Shown piece by piece: positions 1-5,945 of a stretch of DNA of 6,386 bases. The DNA is taken from NCBI GenBank assembly GCA_028288395.1, contig JAQBNV010000674.1, positions 1 through 6,386 on the forward strand. Reading direction: 5' to 3'. Positions within the stretch are counted from its first letter, which is position 1. Each line of letters starts with the position of its first letter. This DNA is from Adhaeribacter sp. Lineage in GTDB: Bacteria; Bacteroidota; Bacteroidia; Cytophagales; Hymenobacteraceae. A program made the translations under genes and the position numbers. Below the pieces are notes generated by a model, which saw only the letters and a program-made list of their open reading frames with translations, ran no database searches and had not been told where the DNA came from.

Positions 1-1139
1 GAATAAAACCGTGGATCCCGATTTACATAAGGGGCTTTGGCATGTTCCGGATTGCTCCAGTTAAACCGGGTTCCATCCATCATTTCGTAATCATCAATTA
101 GAAGCTGAACAGGCGTATTTCCAGCCCAGTTATTGTAACCATTTGGTCCGTTAAATAAACCTTGACGGCCACCATCTTCCTGCTTGGCATTAATGAAATA
201 ACGAGCAAATAATAATTCTCTTTCACCACCACTTCTAGATAAAGAAGTATTCATGTAGTTTACCTTAGCCTGCTCAGCAGTAGCAGGAGCTGTAAGATCA
301 AGTTGGTAACCATAACCTGACATATCTAATACAGCTTTGGCTGCATCTTTTGCTTTTTGCCAACGCTCCGTGCGATTTCCACTAACCAAAGCTACAAATT
401 CTGGCTTGGCATAAGCCGCCATGGCAGAAGATTTTGCTTTCGCGGTATTAGCATCGTATAAATCGCTGGCTGCATATAATAAAATTCGGGATTTAAGTGC
501 CAGTGCAGAAGCTTTGGAGGCTCGACCGGCAGCCATATTTTTACCATCAAGCAACTTAGCGGCTTCTTCAGCATCCTTCACAATAAAATTGATACATTCC
601 TGCATCGTGTTACGAGGCGCCATGTAATCGGCTTCTCCCAATTCATAAGGACGATCCACCAGGGGCACACCACCATAATACCTAACTAATTGGTGATAAA
701 AATACCCCCGCATAAAAAGGGCTTCCCCCTTCAGACGGTCTGCCAGGGTGGGGTTATCGAACTTAGGGGCTTCCAGGTTTTTAAGGGCCAAATTAGTAGC
801 CCTAATCCTTGAATATAAGGAACCATAAGAAATCGGCCCATTAACCCAACCAATATCGGCTGGATTCGAGCGAGCCTCGGTAATAGTAGTAATACCACGG
901 CCCGGGTGGGTAAAAATGGTTTCATCGGTTAAAGAGGCCAGCATCTGCTCGTTGAAGCCCCCTTGCCCCAACCCTGCGTATATTTCAGTTACGAAAGCCT
1001 CGGTAAGTCCGGCATCCATCCACACTGCAGCTTCAGGCACCTGGTCCAGCGGTTTTGTATTAACAAAGTCGTCGTTACAACTCGTAAACGTCATGGAGGT
1101 GACTAATGCAGCTAACAATATATTTTTGATCTTATTCAT
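1..1139 (-). CDS. SusD/RagB-like outer-membrane glycan-binding lipoprotein (3' end cut off by window edge)
   Basis: Surface lipoprotein expected to sit as a lid on the SusC-like transporter encoded just upstream and to bind oligosaccharides for import. I translated it from the ATG at 1139-1137; 379 codons are present and the frame stays open to the left edge. Residues 1-20 are a basic, hydrophobic lipoprotein signal (MNKIKNILLAALV...) ending in F-T-S-C, with Cys21 as the lipidated residue, followed by N-D-D, an acidic stretch like surface-export signals in this phylum. Residues about 138-165 carry the family hallmark (R144-G-Y-F-Y-H-Q-L-V-R-Y-Y-G-G-V-P-L-V), part of the helical TPR-like core, and residues 373-379 read N-R-D-P-R-F-Y, another typical SusD signature. 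Family members are usually about 450-650 residues, so the C-terminal part is missing. The start lies 22 bases after the susC-like stop and is preceded by A-rich AAAAGAA instead of a Shine-Dalgarno. The family call is firm; the ligand cannot be inferred. Confidence 0.96.
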   Translation of the reverse strand, partial: MNKIKNILLAALVTSMTFTSCNDDFVNTKPLDQVPEAAVWMDAGLTEAFVTEIYAGLGQGGFNEQMLASLTDETIFTHPGRGITTITEARSNPADIGWVNGPISYGSLYSRIRATNLALKNLEAPKFDNPTLADRLKGEALFMRGYFYHQLVRYYGGVPLVDRPYELGEADYMAPRNTMQECINFIVKDAEEAAKLLDGKNMAAGRASKASALALKSRILLYAASDLYDANTAKAKSSAMAAYAKPEFVALVSGNRTERWQKAKDAAKAVLDMSGYGYQLDLTAPATAEQAKVNYMNTSLSRSGGERELLFARYFINAKQEDGGRQGLFNGPNGYNNWAGNTPVQLLIDDYEMMDGTRFNWSNPEHAKAPYVNRDPRFY

Positions 1140-1161
1140 TTCTTTTAATACTTAACTAAAT
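1140..1161 (-). promoter_or_regulatory. Short susC-susD intergenic spacer with A-rich translation start region
   Basis: Only 22 bases separate the SusC-like stop codon from the SusD-like ATG. Read on the minus strand the spacer ends TATTAAAAGAA directly before ATG, with no GGAGG-type Shine-Dalgarno. A-rich leaders are the norm in Bacteroidota. The close spacing and lack of any terminator-like hairpin indicate that both genes are cotranscribed. Confidence 0.6.
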
Positions 1162-4100
1162 TTAGAATGTAACCGCTACACCGCCGCTAAGAATGCGCGA
1201 TTGTGGATAATATTGCCCATTTTGATTATCAGTTTCAGGATCATACACTTTCATTTTATCGAAAGTTAATAAATTCAATCCATTCACATATACCCGCAAA
1301 CCGCTCATTCCGGCTCTGCTGGTAAGTGTAGCGGGCAAAGTATAGCCTAATTCCAGGTTCTTTAAACGAATATAGTCGTTATCGCGAAGCCAGTAGGTGT
1401 TTCCACCAGAGTAGTACTGATCAGCACGGTTAGCAATGCGAGGATGTTCGCTGCTTGGGTTTTCAACTGTCCAACGATTGTCATGAATATACTGTAGGTA
1501 ATTACCAATATTGCCCATCTCACCAGTACCTATGTACTGCTTAGCACCAGCTGCTCCCTGGAACAGGATAGATAAATCGAAGTTTCTAAAGGAACCACCA
1601 AGTACCAAACCACCCTGAAATGGTGGAATATTAGTAGCGTTAGTCCGTACGCGGTCGTCAGGGGTTATTTTACCATCATTATTATAATCTTTGTACTTCA
1701 TATCGCCCGGACGTAGTTGGTTAACAATGGATTTATAATCAATAGGATTGGCGTCGATTTCAGCCTGATCTTTGAAAACACCATCATATTCATAAGCTAC
1801 ATAGCTAAACATAGGTCGGCCTGTGGAGCGTTGCCATTCCGGAGCGCCTGGTGCTTCGTCCCAGAAAAGAATTTTATTTTGGGCGTAGCCACCGTTTACG
1901 CTAACGTTATATTTAAACTCACCTACCTGGTTGCGGTAGCCCACATTAAATTCAAACCCTTTGTTAGAAACCTCACCTATATTCTCCGGAGGAAGTGTTA
2001 AACCAGTACTTTGGGGTACCGAAGCATTCCGGAAGTAAAGAATGTTAGTACGCTTGTTCGAGAATACATCTAATTCTACGTTAACCCTGCCATCCAACAT
2101 TTGTGCTTCTAAACCAAGATTAGCATTGGAAGCTACCTCCCAGGTTATAAAATTGTTAGGAATCCGGGTCTCGAATAATGTTTTAGTTTGGGTATTATTA
2201 ATAATATAGTCTCTGAAACCGTAGGTGGACAAGTACTGATAAGTAGCCGGGGTGTTGGTACCAGGTAAATTTACCTGGTCATTTCCTAATTTACCCCACG
2301 AACCTCTTATCTTTAAAAGGTTAACTGCTGGAACGGCATTTTTAAAGAAGTCTTCTTCAGATACTACCCAGCCAGCCATTATACCCGGGAAAAATCCGTA
2401 GCGTTTTTCTTCCGGAAACATATCGGAACCATCATAACGCCACAAAAATTCAGCTAAGTATTTCTCCTTAAAATTATAGGCCGCCCGGCCAAAATAGTTA
2501 ATACGAGCCTGTTCAAAAGCACCACCGCCATTGTTTCTTTCCAGATCACCGCCAGCAAATATCTGGTCGATGGCAGAAGAAATAAAATACCGTCGGAAAG
2601 CGTTAAAATTATCACCTTGAACGGTTTCACGGTTAGTACCAGCCAGTAAGGTAACGCCATGGTCGCCGAATTTACGTTCGTAATTAAGCACACCACCTAG
2701 CAATATATTTCGTTGGTTACTACTACTCTGACTCAAGCGGGGTTCAGGCTGTCCACGCTTACTCTGTACCAGGTTAGGCACACCATTGGCGTCAAAACCT
2801 TGGCCGCGCTCATATAAGAACCACGGAATCTCCCATCTTTTACCTCTGTTTAATTGCTGATCGATAGCTGCAGTTCCGGTAAATTTAAGTCCTTCTACTC
2901 CAGGAATTAAAATATCCAACGAACCATTGGTTTGGAAAAAGTCTCTTGTATCTCTGTCATAACCACTTAAGTCAGTAGTAATAACAACCGGGTTTTCACC
3001 GTTTTCAATATCCGGGCCCGGTAAACCATTAGGCCAGTATGCTTGCTGCTGTGGTTTACCCCGCATTTGCATCCGGAAAATTGATCCGGCGCCCCGGGTT
3101 GGGAAGGAGCGCGCTTCTTCACGACCCAGTAAACCTATGCTAGCCTTAATATATTTGTTGATGGTAGCATCCAGGTTAACCCGCAGGTCATATTGCTTGT
3201 AGCCGGTAGCCGAATTTTTGTAGTATCCATCCTGATTCTGATAACCTAATGAAGCTAAATATTTCAGGTTATCGGTACCACCAGTTACCTGCATGTTATG
3301 CCGGGTTTGCGGGGACCATGTTTTCAAAGTGGCTTTGTACCAATCAGTATTAGGATGATCCCAGGGATCAGAACCATTGCGGTACAATTCTATGTCAGCG
3401 GGAGAATAAGGTGCTTTTCTCTCGGTACCATTCGGCCTTTTATAAATACCAGTAGTTTTAAAGGCTTCAGTTGCAGCAGCCCATTCGGATACCGGCAATT
3501 CGTAAACGTTCAAATCATTCAGCATGCTGGTATATTCAGCGGCATCAGTCAAATCCGGAATTACTGTTGGTTGGGAGAACCCTTGGTTAAAATCATAGGA
3601 AAGCTGTGGTTTGCCAGTTTTACCGCGTTTAGTGGTAATTAAAATTACTCCGTTTGCTGCCCGGGAACCGTAAATAGCAGCGGCAGCATCTTTCAATACT
3701 GTAACACTCTCAATATCATTAGGATTAATCCGGTCTAAACCACCGGTACGGCCGGGTATACCGTCGATTACAATAAGAGCACTGGTATTATTTAGGGTAT
3801 TAGAACCCCTGATACGAATGGCGGAACCATCGTACCCCGGCTCACCACTGCGATTTACCGCCACTACGCCCGGCAGACGGCCAGCCAGCGAATTAGATAA
3901 ATTAACAGTAGGTGATTTAACTAAATCTGCGCCTTTTACAGCGGCCACCGAACCGGTTACGGTTTCCTTCTTCTGGGTACCATAACCTACTACTACCACT
4001 TCCTGCAATGATTTAGCATCCGGCGTTAAGCCAAGATTTACGGTAGTGCGATTATTTATAGCAACTTCCTGGGTTTGATATCCAATAAAAGACACAACTA

Positions 4101-4329
4101 AAGTACCCGTACCGGAAGGTACACTCAAAGAATAAGTACCGTTTGCATCGGTAGCTGTACCATTTGAAGTTCCTTTTAAAAGAACGGTTACTCCTGGTAA
4201 GCCCTCGCCGTTTTCGGAACTAATCTTTCCTTTAACAGTAAGACCCTGCGCCTGCGCTCCGGTCACTGCGAGAAAGACAAGTTGAAGTATCAGTAAATAC
4301 TTCAACCTTGTAAGTAAAGGATGTTTCAT
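1162..4329 (-). CDS. SusC/RagA family TonB-linked outer-membrane transporter
   Basis: A 22-stranded beta-barrel transporter that takes up oligosaccharides (in some relatives peptides or other nutrients) using TonB-ExbBD energy, in complex with the SusD-like lipoprotein downstream. The 1055-residue length is normal. Residues 1-27 are a signal peptide ending A-Q-A before Q28. Residues about 32-104 are a carboxypeptidase-regulatory-like Ig domain (V-K-G-K-I..., G-L-P-G-V-T-V, Y-S-L-S-V, F-I-G-Y). The stretch E-V-V-V-V-G-Y-G-T-Q-K-K (110-121) is the usual TonB-box region, followed by the plug (about 122-236) with the SusC signature D214-A-A-A-A-I-Y-G-S-R-A-A-N-G-V-I-L-I. The barrel fills the rest and ends in V-T-F, with the terminal aromatic residue expected for barrel assembly. 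An acidic loop at 881-893 (D-Y-N-N-D-G-K-I-T-P-D-D-R) resembles an EF-hand calcium loop, a common feature of this family. There is no N-terminal STN domain, so it is not the transducer type that signals to an anti-sigma factor. The start is supported by the signal peptide. Confidence 0.98.
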   Translation of the reverse strand: MKHPLLTRLKYLLILQLVFLAVTGAQAQGLTVKGKISSENGEGLPGVTVLLKGTSNGTATDANGTYSLSVPSGTGTLVVSFIGYQTQEVAINNRTTVNLGLTPDAKSLQEVVVVGYGTQKKETVTGSVAAVKGADLVKSPTVNLSNSLAGRLPGVVAVNRSGEPGYDGSAIRIRGSNTLNNTSALIVIDGIPGRTGGLDRINPNDIESVTVLKDAAAAIYGSRAANGVILITTKRGKTGKPQLSYDFNQGFSQPTVIPDLTDAAEYTSMLNDLNVYELPVSEWAAATEAFKTTGIYKRPNGTERKAPYSPADIELYRNGSDPWDHPNTDWYKATLKTWSPQTRHNMQVTGGTDNLKYLASLGYQNQDGYYKNSATGYKQYDLRVNLDATINKYIKASIGLLGREEARSFPTRGAGSIFRMQMRGKPQQQAYWPNGLPGPDIENGENPVVITTDLSGYDRDTRDFFQTNGSLDILIPGVEGLKFTGTAAIDQQLNRGKRWEIPWFLYERGQGFDANGVPNLVQSKRGQPEPRLSQSSSNQRNILLGGVLNYERKFGDHGVTLLAGTNRETVQGDNFNAFRRYFISSAIDQIFAGGDLERNNGGGAFEQARINYFGRAAYNFKEKYLAEFLWRYDGSDMFPEEKRYGFFPGIMAGWVVSEEDFFKNAVPAVNLLKIRGSWGKLGNDQVNLPGTNTPATYQYLSTYGFRDYIINNTQTKTLFETRIPNNFITWEVASNANLGLEAQMLDGRVNVELDVFSNKRTNILYFRNASVPQSTGLTLPPENIGEVSNKGFEFNVGYRNQVGEFKYNVSVNGGYAQNKILFWDEAPGAPEWQRSTGRPMFSYVAYEYDGVFKDQAEIDANPIDYKSIVNQLRPGDMKYKDYNNDGKITPDDRVRTNATNIPPFQGGLVLGGSFRNFDLSILFQGAAGAKQYIGTGEMGNIGNYLQYIHDNRWTVENPSSEHPRIANRADQYYSGGNTYWLRDNDYIRLKNLELGYTLPATLTSRAGMSGLRVYVNGLNLLTFDKMKVYDPETDNQNGQYYPQSRILSGGVAVTF

Positions 4330-4407
4330 AATTGAATTGTTTGGGTTTGGTGGAAACTAATTGGTAAATAAAAAAAAGAAATATTTAAATAAAATCTGTA
4401 TGCTTTC

Positions 4408-4422
4408 GTCTTATTTTAAGAC
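4408..4422. repeat. 6-3-6 inverted repeat in the presumed susC leader
   Basis: GTCTTA and TAAGAC are perfect inverted arms separated by TTT, lying about 80-95 bases before the SusC-like start codon. It could be an operator half-site pair or a small RNA hairpin in the leader; it is too weak and lacks the GC content of an intrinsic terminator. Confidence 0.4.
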
Positions 4423-4475
4423 TAAATTTTTAAAAAAATAACTAATTTTTGTGGATTTTCGAACTAAAATAAAGA

Positions 4476-4505
4476 CCAATTTATGGAGTAAAATCTGACA
4501 ATCAA
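4476..4505 (-). promoter_or_regulatory. Candidate promoter for the susC-susD operon
   Basis: On the minus strand, TTG (4505-4503) is followed after 19 bases by TAAATTGG (4483-4476). This is one mismatch from the Bacteroidota -7 element TAnnTTTG with an acceptable -33 spacing. Transcription would start near 4470, giving a leader of roughly 140 bases before the ATG at 4329. In such AT-rich DNA a one-mismatch match can arise by chance, so this is a proposal only. Confidence 0.3.
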
Positions 4506-4551
4506 GCCATGGGTAAAAAATTTATATTCTGTATACCTACTAATAATAATC

Positions 4552-4568
4552 ATTATAACAATTATAAT
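4552..4568. repeat. 7-3-7 AT-only inverted repeat
   Basis: ATTATAA and TTATAAT are perfect inverted arms around CAA. Apart from the spacer cytosine the element is entirely A/T, so chance formation is plausible; it is notable mainly because other short inverted repeats lie within the next 100 bases. Confidence 0.35.
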
Positions 4569-4587
4569 TTTATTCGAATTTTAGTGA

Positions 4588-4601
4588 AAATTTATAAATT
4601 T
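4588..4601. repeat. 14-bp perfect AT palindrome
   Basis: AAATTTATAAATTT is identical to its reverse complement. It is immediately followed by a second small palindrome, TAGGT-A-ACCTA at 4604-4614, and preceded by ATTCGAAT at 4572-4579. These could be protein-binding sites in the divergent control region or simply reflect the base composition. Confidence 0.35.
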
Positions 4602-4631
4602 ATTAGGTAACCTAGAAAACTATTATCAACA

Positions 4632-4648
4632 AACCAGTCTTACTGGTT
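4632..4648. repeat. 7-3-7 inverted repeat AACCAGT-CTT-ACTGGTT, candidate operator
   Basis: The arms AACCAGT and ACTGGTT are perfectly complementary around CTT. Because each arm has three G/C bases in otherwise very AT-rich DNA, this is the best operator-like element in the region. It lies about 300 bases from the SusC-like start and 215 bases from the GNAT start. No following T-run suggests a terminator. A regulator-binding role is inferred only from symmetry and position. Confidence 0.4.
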
Positions 4649-4822
4649 ATATTTTCAAATAATAACTTACTGTGTTTAGGAATTTTAAAGCAATCAGCGG
4701 AAAGAACAACATCCTTGCTGCGAGAAATTATTTAGATGATTATTCAGAATTATAAGGTAAAAAGCTGTGTGAGCGTAAAGGTTTAATACTTCCTGAAAAA
4801 AGTAAAGTTGTTAAAACGACAC

Positions 4823-4835
4823 TTGCAATCTGCAA
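4823..4835. repeat. 5-3-5 inverted repeat just upstream of GNAT gene
   Basis: TTGCA and TGCAA flank ATC, ending 27 bases before the GNAT ATG. It is short and may be chance, but its position would place it near the transcription start or in the 5' leader of the GNAT mRNA. Confidence 0.25.
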
Positions 4836-4862
4836 CCATTAACAAGCAAACACGAATATTAC

Positions 4863-5429
4863 ATGCAAACTTATACCCTACGCGCCGCAACCGCTTCTGA
4901 TTTACCTAGCCTAACCCATTTGGCAAATGAATATATTTACGAAAGGCTTTCGGAGTCCGAGCGAGCGATGGGGTTCCTGACCGGGCGGTTTGATCTCCCT
5001 GCCATAGAAAAAATGGTAAACTCCGCAACCAGCATAGTGGCATGTGTTGATAAGGAGTTGGTGGGCTTTGTGATAAATTCTAAATTAACTGCAGCAGAAT
5101 ACCCGCCTTTGTTACAAGCCATGATCCAGATTTTCCCGGAACTCCACTACCAGGGTCGGCCTCTTACGGCATATAAATATTTTTTCTACGGGCCCGTACT
5201 GGTAAGCAAATCGCACCGGGGCAATAGCTTACTATCCCGCATGTTCCGCCAAACCATAGCGTTTCTTCAGCATCAGTTTGAGTTAGGAATAGCTTTTATT
5301 CACATCCACAACCACCATTCGCTTAATATCCATACCAATTATCTCGGCCAGGAGGTAGTCGGACAATTTTCTTTCCAGACAGATATATATCATATCCTGG
5401 TTTTCCCGCTAGCCGATTCCGGTAAATAA
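4863..5429 (+). CDS. GNAT-family N-acetyltransferase
   Basis: A cytoplasmic acetyl-CoA-dependent acyltransferase of the GCN5-related superfamily; the acceptor (amino acid, polyamine, drug, protein or other amine) cannot be told from sequence. The protein has 188 residues, the size of a single GNAT domain, with no signal peptide or membrane segment. It opens with the common strand-helix start (Y-T-L-R-A-A-T-A-S-D-L-P-S-L, residues 4-17). Residues 59-71 (V-A-C-V-D-K-E-L-V-G-F-V-I) match strands 2-3. Motif A lies at about 109-127, with P-V-L-V at 111-114 and then S-H-R-G-N-S-L-L, which is a degenerate form of the (Q/R)xxGx(G/A) acetyl-CoA loop. Residues 150-169 (N-H-H-S-L-N-I-H...G-Q-E-V-V-G-Q-F) fit the C-terminal N..S...H..LGF..VG pattern. 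The 145-157 segment is unusually rich in His. It is monocistronic in this window, divergent from susC, with no clear ribosome-binding site before the ATG and no clear terminator after the TAA. The family call is good, the function unknown. Confidence 0.88.
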   Translation: MQTYTLRAATASDLPSLTHLANEYIYERLSESERAMGFLTGRFDLPAIEKMVNSATSIVACVDKELVGFVINSKLTAAEYPPLLQAMIQIFPELHYQGRPLTAYKYFFYGPVLVSKSHRGNSLLSRMFRQTIAFLQHQFELGIAFIHIHNHHSLNIHTNYLGQEVVGQFSFQTDIYHILVFPLADSGK

Positions 5430-5608
5430 ATTATTATGGCATTCCCGGACATCAAAAATAGAACTTTAGCAAAAATACCGCACTAGAGGATAAAAGGGCC
5501 GTTGTTACTTGTTTTGCTTAACCACTTGCCCGTCAAAAGACGCATTTAGGGCGGCTTTGCGTAAGTCCTAAAAATATTCTGTGCGTAGTGGTGCTAAGAG
5601 AATAAAAA

Positions 5609-5693
5609 AAGCATGACAGCATAACGGTTCGGATCGGGCATATAAACCATGCTTATATTTTGGTTTGGGCTTATATTCATAAATGAAAGCATG
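5609..5693. repeat. Three evenly spaced AAGCATG 7-mers in alternating orientation
   Basis: AAGCATG occurs at 5609-5615, its reverse complement CATGCTT at 5648-5654, and AAGCATG again at 5687-5693. Each is exactly 39 bases from the next. The last copy sits in the 8-bp palindrome AGCATGCT (5688-5695). A direct repeat GCTTATATT (5651-5659 and 5669-5677) overlaps the middle copy. Copies one and two, or two and three, could pair as stems with 32-base loops, or all could be binding sites; nothing in the window decides between these or chance. Confidence 0.35.
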
Positions 5694-5838
5694 CTAAGTA
5701 GGTAGTAAGTTATAGGTTGTACGTTTTCAGATCTTTGTTTACTAGGTAATTATATTAAAACAAACTTATATTTAATTATGACTTAATACTTAATATCTCT
5801 GTTCTAATCAAACGACCTGATTCAATATTTTACCAGGG

Positions 5839-5848
5839 TTGCCGGCAA
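5839..5848. repeat. 10-bp palindrome TTGCCGGCAA, possible operator
   Basis: A perfect 10-bp palindrome with a six-base G/C core in surrounding AT-rich DNA, about 98 bases upstream of the esterase start. Symmetric sites with a central CG are typical of LacI-type and some other dimeric repressors of sugar genes, so an operator is conceivable. No such regulator is encoded in the window. Confidence 0.3.
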
Positions 5849-5882
5849 TAATTTTTGCTACCTTACAGCAGATTTTATTTTT

Positions 5883-5912
5883 TTTGCATTCGCGCTAAAA
5901 AATTCAAGTTTG
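5883..5912 (+). promoter_or_regulatory. Candidate promoter for the esterase gene
   Basis: TTTG at 5883-5886 is followed after 18 bases by CAAGTTTG (5905-5912), one mismatch from the Bacteroidota -7 element TAnnTTTG. Transcription from about 5919 would leave a short leader of roughly 27 bases before the ATG at 5946. The mismatch falls on the first, normally conserved T, so confidence is low. Confidence 0.3.
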
Positions 5913-5945
5913 TTTTCCTTCATATTGGGTACCATACATTTTTCC

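Larger units (their letters stand above)
4330..4862. other. AT-rich divergent intergenic region between susC-like gene and GNAT gene
   Basis: This gene-free stretch of 533 bases separates two divergently transcribed genes, so it should hold both promoters. I found no convincing ORF, tRNA or transposon end. It is strongly AT-rich, especially 4360-4460 and 4500-4620, and contains several perfect short inverted repeats, four of them with a 3-base spacer (listed separately). No exact TAnnTTTG promoter element occurs upstream of either gene. For the GNAT gene the closest match is TAAAGTTG at 4803-4810 (one mismatch) with GTTTA near 4781-4785, which is too weak to list as a promoter. Some of this region may be transcribed as a susC leader. 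Confidence 0.7.
5430..5945. other. Gene-free region between GNAT gene and esterase gene, with short repeats
   Basis: These 516 bases separate two genes on the same strand, and I see no ORF worth calling, no tRNA and no recognisable insertion-sequence end. The left part (about 5490-5640) is less AT-rich than the right part. After the GNAT stop there is no clean terminator; the nearest structure, around 5530-5557, pairs only GCCC with GGGC and CGTC with GACG imperfectly. The stretch also holds a tandem 7-base repeat (ACTTAAT twice, 5781-5794), a set of evenly spaced 7-mers, and a GC-rich palindrome, described separately. The distance argues that the esterase gene has its own promoter. Confidence 0.65.

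Noticed and set aside
421..1155. Plus-strand open frames at 421-627 and 916-1155, and minus-strand alternative frames at 392-574 and 731-925
   Set aside because: All overlap the SusD-like gene, which is open in a single minus-strand frame through the whole region with family signatures; the alternatives look random in composition.
1651..1689. EF-hand-like D-x-N-x-D-G loop in the SusC-like protein as a sign of dockerin or calcium-sensor fusion
   Set aside because: This acidic loop is a regular feature of SusC-family barrels at this position and is not accompanied by a second loop or dockerin repeat.
3298..3642. Open reading frame of 114 codons on the plus strand opposite the SusC-like gene
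   Set aside because: It lies entirely antisense within a well-supported transporter gene, and its translation shows no domain, signal or recognisable motif; it is a frame shadow.
5530..5557. Possible intrinsic terminator after the GNAT gene
   Set aside because: The stems are only four base pairs each, interrupted by unpaired bases, and no T-run follows; it lies about 100 bases beyond the stop codon.
5624..5640. GGTTCGGATC stretch resembling a tRNA T-loop
   Set aside because: The flanking bases do not form the five-base-pair T stem and no anticodon arm or acceptor stem can be built upstream.
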